Translations under genes and position numbers: made by a program | The notes under the pieces: model-generated | The model's input: the letters and a program-made list of their open reading frames with translations, nothing else | The model's database searches: none | What the model was told of the DNA's origin: nothing | Part shown: in pieces, positions 8,861-16,567 of the stretch | How positions within the stretch are numbered: the first letter of the stretch is position 1 | How the letters are laid out: each line of letters begins with the position of its first letter | From: DATKFM01 sp046154965 | GTDB lineage: Bacteria; Pseudomonadota; Alphaproteobacteria; Dongiales; Dongiaceae | Direction: 5' to 3' | NCBI GenBank assembly: GCA_046154965.1 | Contig: JBJXDY010000098.1 | Location: 6,235 to 70,234, forward strand | DNA length: 64,000 nucleotides

Positions 8861-9361
8861 TTAAATGACTTCCAGTGCCGTGCCGGATTCCGGTAGCCCT
8901 GTGCCTCGGTCCCGTCGCTGGGGTCGGCCTCGCGCCGACTTGTCGAGTGCCCGCGTATGCTGGATCAAGGTCCGCAGCAGCAATAGTGCCAACCGCAGTT
9001 CCGTCTTCTTGGCGCGGCTCCTGTCTCCGGCCTGCTGCGCCCGGGCCAAGCAACTCATCAGCGCGCCGTTCATGGCGACGATTTGCGCGGCGATCAGGTT
9101 TTGAAACACGTCGCCGGGGTCCAGCTCCTTTAGCCCCTGCCGGAACAGGGCGCCTGCCTGTTGCCAGATCGCGGGATACCGCTCCAGGGCCGGATCGGTC
9201 AGCAACAATGCGGCGATTGCCGTCCTGTCTGCGAGTAAATCCACTGCGGCCTTCGTCTCCGCTGCGGCGCTCCCCGCGTTCGCCTCCATGCCGGCGTCGC
9301 TTTGCGCAGGCGCCGTCATACGCTTGTGCCCTGATACTCCGTGACCGGTTTCCTCGATCAT
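8861..9361 (-). CDS. Hypothetical helical partner of the HGG-motif protein
   Basis: A 166-residue, Ala-rich and mostly helical soluble protein of unknown function. No signal peptide and no clear membrane segment are seen; the C-terminus is basic (ARGRPQRRDRG). GGGGAGGAC lies at ideal spacing before the ATG at 9361, and a near-consensus sigma70-like promoter is 55-85 bp upstream, so expression looks real. It is followed after 4 bp by the HGG-motif gene. The pair resembles recurrent two-gene units in alphaproteobacterial genomes, but I cannot assign a role. Confidence 0.65.
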   Translation of the reverse strand: MIEETGHGVSGHKRMTAPAQSDAGMEANAGSAAAETKAAVDLLADRTAIAALLLTDPALERYPAIWQQAGALFRQGLKELDPGDVFQNLIAAQIVAMNGALMSCLARAQQAGDRSRAKKTELRLALLLLRTLIQHTRALDKSARGRPQRRDRGTGLPESGTALEVI

Positions 9362-9416
9362 TGATGTCCTCCCCAGTATTTGCCGGCCGGCGGATCCCGG
9401 CCTTGACCTAAACGCA

Positions 9417-9445
9417 AATATAACGTATTATACGTATCAAGTCAA
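9417..9445 (-). promoter_or_regulatory. Sigma70-like promoter of the HGG-motif operon
   Basis: Read on the minus strand: -35 TTGACT (9445-9440), a 17-bp spacer and -10 TATATT (9422-9417). The spacer carries a perfect inverted repeat ACGTA-TAA-TACGT (9423-9435), well placed for a repressor that would block RNA polymerase. The start codon of the first gene is 55 bp downstream of the -10. Such near-consensus spacing is uncommon in this high-GC genome. Confidence 0.6.
9423..9435. repeat. Inverted repeat (candidate operator) inside the promoter spacer
   Basis: ACGTATTATACGT: 5-bp perfect arms with a 3-nt centre, located between the -35 and -10 boxes. An operator for the product of either downstream gene or for an unlinked regulator is possible; no DNA-binding regulator gene adjoins. 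Confidence 0.5.
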
Positions 9446-9506
9446 CAGAAAATGCAGTGAGCGCGATATGACAGAATTCATTCAGCCGGTATCCTGCGAG
9501 CCATGC

Positions 9507-9517
9507 ATGCGACGCAT
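9507..9517. promoter_or_regulatory. ATGCG-A-CGCAT inverted repeat upstream of the GST gene
   Basis: Perfect 5-bp arms around a single central base, 150 bp before the GST start. It shares half-sites and the trailing ATAGC with the copy at 9582-9596. Confidence 0.35.
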
Positions 9518-9581
9518 AGCTGCGCAATTTTCATTCGCGGATCTCCGCTTCCGTAGGGTTGAGTTGGTCCAGTAGCGGGCC

Positions 9582-9596
9582 ATGCGCTCAACGCAT
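9582..9596. promoter_or_regulatory. ATGCG-N5-CGCAT inverted repeat upstream of the GST gene
   Basis: Perfect arms with spacer CTCAA, followed by AGC, 71 bp before the GST start codon. Together with 6844-6857 and 9507-9517 it forms a small family of similar palindromes in front of plus-strand accessory genes. Confidence 0.35.
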
Positions 9597-9667
9597 AGCT
9601 CGGCCTTGCCGGCCCGGCTGCTTTGCGGCAGTTAATCCGGCTGAAATCAGCAGACGGAGTTCAGTCG

Positions 9668-10315
9668 ATGTACAAGCTCTATTGGGGACGGGGCGGCGCC
9701 AACATGGCGCCCCATGCGGCGCTGGAGGAGATCGGCGTACCCTTCGGGCTGGCCGAGCTCGACTTCGACCGCAATGAGCACAAAAGCGCCGAATACCGGA
9801 AACTGAATCCCAACGCTCGCGTCCCGACGCTAATCGTCGACGGCAAGGCGATGTACGAATCCGCGGCCATCCTGCTCTGTCTTTGCGAGCGCCATCCCGA
9901 TGCGAAACTGATGCCCCTGCCCGGCTCGCCTGGGCGCGGGCTTTTTCTGCAGTGGCTGTTCTTCTTCACCAACACCGTGCAGGAAGAGCTGATGCATTGG
10001 TGGCACGCCGACAATTACATGGACAGCGAGGCCGGCCGGGCTGAATTGAAGCTGATCGCCGAGCGGCGCCTGGCTGGCATGTGGACGCAGATCTGCAAAA
10101 CCCTCGCCGATCCCGGGCCCTATTTGCTGGGCCAGACCTTCAGTGCTGCCGATCTCTTCCTGGTCATGCTCTGCCGCTGGACGCGCCAGATGGCGAAGCC
10201 CGCGACCGAGTGGCCTGAGCTGAAGCGGCTGGTGGAGATCGTCTCCGCCCGCCCCGCCTGGCAACGTATGATGAAGGCGGAGGGCATCACCTGGACCGGC
10301 GATATCGCCGCTTGA
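9668..10315 (+). CDS. Glutathione S-transferase family protein
   Basis: Cytosolic GST-fold protein of 215 residues: N-terminal thioredoxin-like domain (about 1-80; MYKLYWGRGGANMAPHAAL, then NARVPTLIVDG with the cis-Pro and YESAAILLCLCE with the Glu-Ser that bind the glutathione gamma-glutamyl group) and a helical C-terminal domain with FSAADLFLVM. Substrate unknown. The ATG at 9668 is preceded by GGAG 8 nt upstream; a TTG 15 codons earlier is in frame but adds no homologous sequence. Monocistronic, with two ATGCG palindromes upstream. Confidence 0.9.
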   Translation: MYKLYWGRGGANMAPHAALEEIGVPFGLAELDFDRNEHKSAEYRKLNPNARVPTLIVDGKAMYESAAILLCLCERHPDAKLMPLPGSPGRGLFLQWLFFFTNTVQEELMHWWHADNYMDSEAGRAELKLIAERRLAGMWTQICKTLADPGPYLLGQTFSAADLFLVMLCRWTRQMAKPATEWPELKRLVEIVSARPAWQRMMKAEGITWTGDIAA

Positions 10316-10403
10316 ACCGGCCGGCCTGGAAAAAGGACTCTTTCACAATAGATCAATGTAATGGCGCCCAATTCTCCTGCCGATAATGAAACTGCGTCAG
10401 GTC

Positions 10404-10432
10404 AATGGGTGCTCTCAAATGGGTGCTCTCAA
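10404..10432. repeat. Exact 14-bp tandem duplication at the start of the carboxypeptidase gene
   Basis: ATGGGTGCTCTCAA is present twice head to tail (10405-10418 and 10419-10432), and the preceding A extends the periodicity. Each copy begins with ATG. The first ATG is out of frame with the carboxypeptidase and opens a 15-codon frame that stops at 10452; the second is in frame. Confidence 0.9.
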
Positions 10433-10436
10433 GTCG

Positions 10437-11663
10437 ATGCGGAACTGGCTGAACAATCTGCTGATCTTCCTGACCGCCGGCACCCTGGCCGCTGTGGCGC
10501 CGTCCGCGCGCGCCCAGGACTATGCGGCCATCGTCGTCGAGGCCCAAAGCGGCGCGGTGCTGCAGTCGATCGACGCCCATGCCCGCTGGTATCCCGCCTC
10601 CCTCACCAAAGTGATGACGGTCTATCTCGCGCTGGAAGCGATCGAGGCCGGCAGGCTGAAACTGGATGAGGAGCTCACCGTCTCCGAACACGCCGCCTCC
10701 CAACCGCCGACAGAATTGGGCGTCGGAGCCGGCGACAAGATCGCCGTCGAACAGGCGATCCTGGCGGTGATCCTGCAGTCCGCCAACGACGTGGCCGTGG
10801 TCCTGGCCGAGCGGCTCGGCGAAACCGAGGAAGCCTTCGCCAAGACGATGACCGCCAAGGCCCAGGCGTTGGGCATGGCCCGCACCCAGTTCCGCAACGC
10901 CACCGGCCTGCCCGATCCGGACCAGGTGACCACGGCGCGGGACATGGCGATCCTCGGCAAGGCGCTGGTCGACAATTTCCCGCAGCACTACCATTTCTTC
11001 TCCGCCAAGAGCTTTACCTATGCCGGCCATAGCTTCGGCACCATCAACGGCATCCTCTCGCGCTATCCCGGCGCCGACGGCATCAAGACCGGCTTCACCT
11101 GCGGTTCCGGCTACAATCTCCTGGCCTCCGCCGTGCGCGACAACAGGCGGCTGATCGGCGTGCTGCTGGGCGGCATCAGCAACGAAGACCGCCATGGCGA
11201 AATGATCGCGCTCCTGGACAAGGCGTACAAAGGCGGCCCGGATAGCGGCAAAGGCAAGACGCTGTTGGCCGGGTTCGTGCCGGCGCGCGACGACACCGCG
11301 GTGCCGCCGCCATTCCAGCTCGCCGCCTTTCAATGCACCATCGGCACCGGCAGCAGCGGCACGGAGGCCGCGCTCGGCGGCGCCTATGGCGGCTGGGGCA
11401 TCATCTTCGGCTCATTCCCTAAGAAGGGGCAGGCGCAGACGGCGATCCGCCAGGCGCGCCAGAGCCTGCGCGGTGTGCTCACCGCCGGCAAGCCGGTGAT
11501 CATCGCCCGGAATTGGGAGGGCGCCCGCCGCTACAACGCGCTGATCGTCGGCCTGTCGCAGAAACAGGCGGGCAAGGCCTGCAAACATCTCTGGAACATC
11601 GGCGCCTATTGCCTGGCGCTCAACCCGAAGATCCTCAACAACCCGGCGGCGGTCTGGCGATGA
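10437..11663 (+). CDS. D-alanyl-D-alanine carboxypeptidase (peptidase S11) with C-terminal SPOR domain
   Basis: Periplasmic PBP5/6-type enzyme that trims the terminal D-Ala from peptidoglycan pentapeptides; the SPOR domain should direct it to denuded septal glycan. With a start at 10437 it has 408 residues: signal peptide MRNWLNNLLIFLTAG...ARA, SxxK at SLTK (Ser55, Lys58), SxN as SAND, KTG within IKTGFTCGSGYN, and a C-terminal SPOR-like segment (last 80 residues or so; WGIIFGSFPKKGQA...). Starts at 10419 (six codons longer) and 10386 are also in frame; none has a strong ribosome-binding site, and the leader is disturbed by a 14-bp duplication. The stop overlaps the ATG of the next gene (ATGA), so the two are likely translationally coupled. 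Confidence 0.88.
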   Translation: MRNWLNNLLIFLTAGTLAAVAPSARAQDYAAIVVEAQSGAVLQSIDAHARWYPASLTKVMTVYLALEAIEAGRLKLDEELTVSEHAASQPPTELGVGAGDKIAVEQAILAVILQSANDVAVVLAERLGETEEAFAKTMTAKAQALGMARTQFRNATGLPDPDQVTTARDMAILGKALVDNFPQHYHFFSAKSFTYAGHSFGTINGILSRYPGADGIKTGFTCGSGYNLLASAVRDNRRLIGVLLGGISNEDRHGEMIALLDKAYKGGPDSGKGKTLLAGFVPARDDTAVPPPFQLAAFQCTIGTGSSGTEAALGGAYGGWGIIFGSFPKKGQAQTAIRQARQSLRGVLTAGKPVIIARNWEGARRYNALIVGLSQKQAGKACKHLWNIGAYCLALNPKILNNPAAVWR

Positions 11664-12621
11664 AGATCGTGCTCTATACGCTTGCCCTTTCAACCCTGCT
11701 GGCAGATCGCGCCCTTGCCGATGCAACTGAGGATGCGAAGTCGGCAGTCCAGGCCTTCTCGGACGGCAACTTCCATGCCGCCGAAGCGCTATTCACGCAG
11801 GCCATCGACTCCGGTCAGCTCGATGAGCAGACACTCATTGTCACGCTGTCACTGCGCTGCGGGCTCTATGTGGTCATGGCGACGTACGATCGCGCAGTGG
11901 CCGATTGCAATCGAGCAATTCATCTGGATGCCACCTTTAGCCCGGCGCATCTCAATATCTCGACCGCATACATGAAGTTAGGCAAGCTGGAAGATGCCAT
12001 CGCGGAAACCAATCTGGCGCTCAGATTCTGGCGCTCAGATACGGCCGTCTATCTGCGGCCGAAAACGCGATGGCTTACTCCAATCGTGGCGGCTACCTCA
12101 TACTTCAGGGCCAGTACAAATTTGCGATTGAAGACTTGACCAAGGCAATCGAAATGAATCCCGGCGATCTTAGCGCCTATGGAAACCGGGCGAGCGCCTA
12201 CATCGGTACCGGCGAACTGGACAAGGCGCTCGAAGATGCCGAAGCGGCTTTGCGCATCAATCGAAACGCGCTCAATGCGCTCAACGTGCGCGGTCTCGTG
12301 TCGATGTACAAAAGGGATTTTACAAAGGCAATGGCGGATTTCGATCGTTCCATCCTGCTCTCGCCCGATGGGTCGCCAAGCTATCACAATCGCGGGATCA
12401 TCAAGTACATTAGATCCGACGGGAATGGAGCGATCGCTGATCTGAACCGGGCGCTCGCAGCCAATCCAAATGCGGCATCTACCCTCTATCTTCGCGGATT
12501 AGCTTATCGCAAAATTAAAAAGGAAAAACTCGCGCAACAGGATATGGCGCACGCTGCCGAAATTGACCCGAACGCTGCTCAGGAGATCAATGACCTTCTC
12601 CGAAAGCTGCAGGCTCAATAA
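11660..12621 (+). pseudogene. TPR-repeat periplasmic protein, frameshifted by a 14-bp duplication
   Basis: Start overlaps the carboxypeptidase stop (ATGA). The first part encodes a signal peptide (MKIVLYTLALSTLLADRALA) and tetratricopeptide repeats, then leaves frame near 12026 and stops at 12139. The continuing TPR sequence (YSNRGGYLILQGQYKFAIEDL... to LLRKLQAQ) is in another frame and runs to 12621. At the junction TCTGGCGCTCAGAT is exactly duplicated (12013-12026, 12027-12040); removing one copy restores a single frame reading NLALRYGRLSAAENAMAYSN, giving a protein of about 315 residues. The gene is thus recently broken, or the assembly has an error. The second fragment has no ribosome-binding site of its own at its first ATG (12070). 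Intact relatives would be secreted TPR proteins, perhaps cell-wall scaffolds given the neighbour. Confidence 0.85.
12013..12040. repeat. Exact 14-bp tandem duplication causing the frameshift
   Basis: Two perfect adjacent copies of TCTGGCGCTCAGAT. Fourteen is not a multiple of three, so the duplication shifts the TPR frame by +2. It has the same unit length as the duplication at 10404-10432. Confidence 0.95.
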
Positions 12622-12632
12622 TGCGAGTTTCG

Positions 12633-13124
12633 TCACCCGGCCTTCGCCGCGATGGCCTCGATCTCCACCAGGAGTGCGGGATGCGCCAGCGCCGACACGA
12701 TCAGCATGGTGGAGGCCGGCGCGGCGCCCTGCAGCGCCTCGTCCCGCAGCCGCCGCGACTCCGCGATATCTTCCGCGCGGGTCAGGAACACGTTGACTTT
12801 CACCAGGTCCTGTACGCCCATGCCCGCTGCGGCGAGGATCGCCAGGATGTTCTTCCAGGTCTGCTCGGCCTGCGCCGGAAAACCGTCGAGGATCTTGCCA
12901 TCGGGCGTGGCGCCCACCTGGCCGGAGATATGCAGCCAGCGGAAACCGCCGGGCGCATCCGCGGCCTGGCTGTAGCGGCTGAACGGCTTCACCACGCCCA
13001 CCGGATTGAGGAACTTGATTTTACGCGCCACGGCAGGTTTCTTGGGCTTCGCCCGCAGCGGCGGACGTGGCCGGCGGGCCGGAATCTTGCGGGGCTTGGT
13101 CGGTTTGGCGGAACGGCGGGCCAT
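12633..13124 (-). CDS. RidA-family protein with a basic, proline-rich N-terminal extension
   Basis: Member of the RidA/YjgF/UK114 family, which hydrolyses reactive enamine/imine intermediates or has related roles. Of 163 residues, the last 125 form the RidA domain (FLNPVGVVKPFSRYSQA, LHISGQVGATPDGKI, VKVNVFLTRAEDI, ending VEIEAIA). The first 38 or so are almost entirely Arg, Lys, Pro and Ala (MARRSAKPTKPRK...), an addition that canonical 130-residue RidA proteins lack. The typical active-site Arg of RidA in the R(V/I)ExV-like end region is not conserved (the sequence around PASTMLIVSALAHP lacks it), so deaminase activity is uncertain. Start at 13124 has AAGG upstream. It is divergent from trmFO. 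Confidence 0.8.
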   Translation of the reverse strand: MARRSAKPTKPRKIPARRPRPPLRAKPKKPAVARKIKFLNPVGVVKPFSRYSQAADAPGGFRWLHISGQVGATPDGKILDGFPAQAEQTWKNILAILAAAGMGVQDLVKVNVFLTRAEDIAESRRLRDEALQGAAPASTMLIVSALAHPALLVEIEAIAAKAG

Positions 13125-13174
13125 GGACGCTACCTTCTGTTGAATCACCGAAGCGGAGACGCTACTTCAAGCCC

Positions 13175-14551
13175 ATGACAACGCGCAACGCGATCCCTCC
13201 CATCCATGTGGTCGGCGGCGGCCTGGCGGGCAGCGAGGCGGCCTGGCAGCTCGCCTCGGCCGGCATCCCGGTGGTCCTCCACGAGATGCGCCCGGTGCGG
13301 GGCACCGATGCCCACAAAACCGGCCAACTGGCCGAGCTGGTCTGCTCCAACTCCTTCCGCTCCGACGATGCCGTGAACAACGCCGTCGGCCTGCTGCATG
13401 AGGAGATGCGGCGCTGCGGCTCGCTGATCCTGGCGGCCGGCGACAAGCATAAGCTGCCCGCGGGCGGCGCCCTGGCCGTCGACCGCGACGGCTTCGCCCT
13501 GGAGATCACCAGCCGGCTCGAGTGCCATCCCCTGATCCACATCGAGCGCGGCGAGGTCGCCGGGCTGCCGCCGGCGGAATGGGACCAGGTGATCGTCGCC
13601 ACCGGCCCCCTCACCTCCACCGCGCTGGCGGCCGCGATCCACGAATTGACCGGCGAAGAGTCCCTCGCCTTCTTCGACGCCATCGCGCCGATCATCCATC
13701 GCGAGTCCATCGATATGGACAAGGCCTGGTTCCAGTCGCGATACGACAAGCGCGGTCCGGCCGGCGGCGATGCCGATTACATCAACTGCGCCATGGACAA
13801 GGAGCAGTATCAAGCCTTCATCGCCGCACTGCTGGCGGGCGAGAAGACTGAATTCAGGGAGTGGGAGGCGTCGACGCCCTACTTCGAGGCCTGCCTGCCC
13901 ATCGAGGTGATGGCCGGCCGCGGCTTCGACACGCTGCGCTATGGCCCGATGAAGCCGGTCGGCCTGACCAACCCGCGCAGCACGATCCGGCCCCATGCCG
14001 TGGTGCAGCTCCGCCAGGACAATGCCCTGGGCACGCTCTACAACATGGTCGGCTTCCAGACCAAGCTGAAGTATGCAGAGCAGACGCGCGTCTTCCGCAT
14101 GATCCCCGGGCTGGAGCGCGCCGAGTTCGCCCGGCTCGGCGGCCTGCACAGGAATACATTCCTGAACAGCCCGCGCCTGCTGGACCGGCGGCTGCGCCTG
14201 AAGGCCCTGCCGCGCCTGCGCTTCGCCGGCCAGATCACCGGGGTCGAGGGTTACGTGGAGAGCGCCGCCATCGGGCTCCTCGCCGGCCGCTTCGCCGCGG
14301 CCGAGAGATCGGGCACTGCCAACGAGCCGCCGCCGCCGACCACGGCGCTCGGCGCGCTGCTGGCCCACATCACCGGCGGCGCCGACGCCAAGAGCTTCCA
14401 GCCGATGAACGTGAACTTCGGCCTGTTCCCGCCGCTGCCCGAGTCCGCGGACAAGCGCAAGGCCAAGGAGGGCCGCAAGCCCGCCCTCTCCGCCCGCGCC
14501 CTGGCCGATCTCGAGCGCTGGCTCAAGACCAGCTGGCCGGTCGCGGCTTAG
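13175..14551 (+). CDS. trmFO: Methylenetetrahydrofolate-tRNA (uracil-5-)-methyltransferase TrmFO
   Basis: Folate- and FAD-dependent enzyme that makes ribothymidine at position 54 of tRNA. The 458-residue protein starts with the FAD-binding Rossmann motif HVVGGGLAGSEAAW and contains the family-specific segments ELVCSNSFRSDD (carrying the conserved Cys), PMKPVGLTNPR and GQITGVEGYVESAA, and ends with the NFGLFPPL block. The ATG at 13175 gives the family start; an upstream in-frame extension would overlap the RidA promoter region. It converges with the NDUFAF6-like gene: stops are only 1 bp apart. Confidence 0.96.
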   Translation: MTTRNAIPPIHVVGGGLAGSEAAWQLASAGIPVVLHEMRPVRGTDAHKTGQLAELVCSNSFRSDDAVNNAVGLLHEEMRRCGSLILAAGDKHKLPAGGALAVDRDGFALEITSRLECHPLIHIERGEVAGLPPAEWDQVIVATGPLTSTALAAAIHELTGEESLAFFDAIAPIIHRESIDMDKAWFQSRYDKRGPAGGDADYINCAMDKEQYQAFIAALLAGEKTEFREWEASTPYFEACLPIEVMAGRGFDTLRYGPMKPVGLTNPRSTIRPHAVVQLRQDNALGTLYNMVGFQTKLKYAEQTRVFRMIPGLERAEFARLGGLHRNTFLNSPRLLDRRLRLKALPRLRFAGQITGVEGYVESAAIGLLAGRFAAAERSGTANEPPPPTTALGALLAHITGGADAKSFQPMNVNFGLFPPLPESADKRKAKEGRKPALSARALADLERWLKTSWPVAA

Positions 14552-14552
14552 C

Positions 14553-15437
14553 TCACCAGACCTTGCCACGCAGCCACGCCCCCGCCAGCGGCCACGGCGT
14601 CGCCGGCGGCGCCGCTGTAAGGCGCGGGTCGAGCACATCGAACCCACTGGTCTTGAGGAAACTGAGATGCCGCCGCGCCAGCACGGCCATCAGGAAGACC
14701 GGAAAAGCGGTGCGTGGCGGCCTGGGCAGTGCAGTCCCGGCCTGCACCATCAGCCGCCCGGCCTCGCTGCAGATGCGCTCCACGATGCAGGCAAAGCCAG
14801 CGCCGGGGCGCAACGCCAGCAGGTCATCGACCGCAACGCCTGCCTCGGCCATCAGCGCCTGCGGCACATAGATCCGCTTGGCGCGAGCGTGGAACGGGAT
14901 GGCGCGCACCAGCCCGATCAGCGCCCAGGCCGTGCCAAGGTCTCGTGCTGCGGGCAGTACCGGCGCTGTCATCGTCCGGTCACCCATCACGATGCGCGCG
15001 GCCAGCTCCAGCAGCACGCCGCCGCTCGACTCGGCATAGGCGCCGAGCGCGGCAAGATCCGCCGGCGCCGCCATATCCATGTCCGCCTCGCGCCCGTCGA
15101 TCAGGCGGTCGAACAATTCGCGCGGCAGACCGTGCCGTGCCACCGCGGCGGCCAGCGGCTGCGCGACCAGATGGCGCCGGGCGTTGCCGGCAAAGATCTC
15201 GGCAATGCAGTCGCGCCACCATTGCAGGCGAATCAACCCCATCATGGGCTCGCGAACCACCTCGCGGATCTTGGCCAGCTCGAGATTGAAGGCATAGAGC
15301 GCCAGGAGATCGGCGCGCGGCCCGCTGCGGGCGAACAAGGCCGCCAGATAGCGGTCGCGGTCGAAGCGCCGCACCTGCTGCAGACAGTAGGCGGCGTCGG
15401 TCTCGGCGGCTGCGGTCGCGGATGTTGCGGTCACCAT
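14553..15437 (-). CDS. Squalene/phytoene synthase-fold protein, NDUFAF6-like
   Basis: A 294-residue soluble helical protein of the isoprenoid synthase fold, closest in pattern to NDUFAF6 (C8orf38), a mitochondrial complex I assembly factor. Recognisable blocks are LLALYAFNLELAKIREVV, GLIRLQWWRD and RIYVPQALM. Both Asp-rich substrate-binding motifs of true squalene or phytoene synthases are missing (the first is AFNLELAKIRE, the second lies in LIGLVRAIPFHARAKRIYVP), so catalysis of prenyl condensation is not expected. The gene lies near the sec operon and the NDUFAF3-like gene; a role in respiratory complex I biogenesis is inference. Start taken at ATG 15437. Confidence 0.8.
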   Translation of the reverse strand: MVTATSATAAAETDAAYCLQQVRRFDRDRYLAALFARSGPRADLLALYAFNLELAKIREVVREPMMGLIRLQWWRDCIAEIFAGNARRHLVAQPLAAAVARHGLPRELFDRLIDGREADMDMAAPADLAALGAYAESSGGVLLELAARIVMGDRTMTAPVLPAARDLGTAWALIGLVRAIPFHARAKRIYVPQALMAEAGVAVDDLLALRPGAGFACIVERICSEAGRLMVQAGTALPRPPRTAFPVFLMAVLARRHLSFLKTSGFDVLDPRLTAAPPATPWPLAGAWLRGKVW

Positions 15438-15553
15438 GCGAGTCGGCGGCAGCAAACCACCGGCCGGGCCATGTTGCAATCAGCCGCACCGGTGCTATGG
15501 TTGCAATCATCCTACTGTCTATTGTTGGGGAACGGACGAGCGGAGAACAATCA

Positions 15554-16108
15554 ATGAGAACACCTTGGGAAAATCTACATGTCGCGTTGGGGATCGGACT
15601 GGTCCTGGCGCTGATCGTCTTTCTGATCGGAGGCCATTTCTACTGGTTCGATGACAGAATATTCTGGTCTTTCCTGTTCCGCTGGCTGCACATCTTCTTC
15701 GGCGTATTGTGGATCGGCCTGCTCTACTACTTCAACTTCGTGCAGATCCCGTCGATGCCGAAGATTCCGGACGAGCAGAAGCCGGCCATCAGCAAGGTCA
15801 TCGCGCCGGCGGCGCTGTTCTTCTTCCGCTGGGCGGCTGCCTTCACGGTGCTTTTCGGCCTGATCGTGATGGTCTACAACCGGTCGTGGGAGAATACGGC
15901 GCTCGCCATCAGCATGCTGCTCGGCCTGATCATGGCCTACAATGTCTGGTTCATCATCTGGCCGAACCAGAAGAAGGCTCTGGGCTTGGTCGAGGCCGAT
16001 GCCGACAGCAAGAAAAAAGCGGCGCGCATGGCCATGCTGACCTCGCGGTTCAACACCATGCTGTCGATCCCCATGCTCTACGGCATGGCCTCGGCGCATA
16101 TGCCGTAA
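15554..16108 (+). CDS. PuuD-like (urate hydroxylase N-terminal) membrane protein
   Basis: A 184-residue inner-membrane protein with about five hydrophobic segments, matching the membrane domain of the urate hydroxylase PuuD (Urate_ox_N): FRWLHIFFGVLWIGLLYYFNFVQIPSMP near residues 38-65 and YNVWFIIWPNQKK near 130. Full PuuD has an additional cytochrome c domain, absent here. Stand-alone versions are common in alphaproteobacteria and have no proven role. Histidines in the membrane helices could bind haem (inference). GGAG is well placed before the ATG at 15554. It is followed by a strong hairpin. Confidence 0.82.
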   Translation: MRTPWENLHVALGIGLVLALIVFLIGGHFYWFDDRIFWSFLFRWLHIFFGVLWIGLLYYFNFVQIPSMPKIPDEQKPAISKVIAPAALFFFRWAAAFTVLFGLIVMVYNRSWENTALAISMLLGLIMAYNVWFIIWPNQKKALGLVEADADSKKKAARMAMLTSRFNTMLSIPMLYGMASAHMP

Positions 16109-16134
16109 TCGCAGCACTGCAACGTTGGTTGTCG

Positions 16135-16158
16135 AACGGGGCCGGCAACGGCCCCGTT
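16135..16158. terminator. Strong GC hairpin between convergent genes
   Basis: AACGGGGCCG-GCAA-CGGCCCCGTT: a perfect 10-bp stem closed by a GNRA tetraloop, located between the convergent PuuD-like and NDUFAF3-like genes. No T-tract follows on either strand, so it may act as a weak bidirectional terminator or as an RNA 3' end protector. Confidence 0.65.
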
Positions 16159-16171
16159 CCTCGTTGGGGGA

Positions 16172-16558
16172 TCAGCTATTGAAGGCGATCAGGGCTGCCG
16201 CCACACGCCGGCCATCTGCCATCAGGACGTTATAGGTCCGGCAGGCGGCACCGGTATCCATGCCCTCGACGACCACGCCGGCCGCCCGCAGATGCTGGCG
16301 CACACCGGCCGGAACCATCGCCATCCGCGCGCCGCAACCCAGCAGGAGCAGGTCGATGCCGCCGGCCTGGGCCTCGGCCACGACGGGCTCCAACGCTTGT
16401 TCATTGAGCTGGTCCATCGCCGCCACCGGCCAGGCAATCGTCCGCGCGGGAAACACCAGGACGGAGCCTTGATACACAACGCCGGTGACCCGAAACCGCC
16501 CGCCGCCGTAGGACTCGACGATCTGCCGGCCGGCGGGGATGAGCGGCGTCAGATCCAT
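16172..16558 (-). CDS. Mth938-domain protein, NDUFAF3-like
   Basis: A 128-residue soluble protein of the Mth938/DUF498 family; the human member NDUFAF3 is a complex I assembly factor. Seen are the family blocks YGGGRFRVTGVVYQGSVLV (N-terminal), LLLLGCGARM and the C-terminal GMDTGAACRTYNVLMADGR (YN at the conserved site). It lies 9 bp downstream of secF and is probably the last gene of the yajC-secD-secF transcript. Biochemical function in bacteria is not known. Confidence 0.85.
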   Translation of the reverse strand: MDLTPLIPAGRQIVESYGGGRFRVTGVVYQGSVLVFPARTIAWPVAAMDQLNEQALEPVVAEAQAGGIDLLLLGCGARMAMVPAGVRQHLRAAGVVVEGMDTGAACRTYNVLMADGRRVAAALIAFNS

Positions 16559-16567
16559 GGGCCGTGC

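Larger units (their letters stand above)
9362..9667. other. Divergent intergenic region between the HGG unit and the glutathione transferase gene
   Basis: Holds the minus-strand promoter/operator of the HGG unit (9417-9445) and, on the GST side, two ATGCG/CGCAT inverted repeats (9507-9517 and 9582-9596). It is relatively AT-rich at 9411-9465. No reading frame with a credible ribosome-binding site was found. Confidence 0.6.

Noticed and set aside
8617..9361. Prophage remnant
   Set aside because: Only the HGG motif points to phage; no terminase, capsid, portal or integrase is nearby.
12070..12621. Second TPR fragment as an independent gene
   Set aside because: No ribosome-binding site at its first ATG and exact continuity with the upstream frame after removal of one duplicated 14-mer.
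13067..13174. Upstream extension of trmFO
   Set aside because: Overlaps the RidA gene start and lacks similarity to TrmFO, which begins at the ATG 13175.
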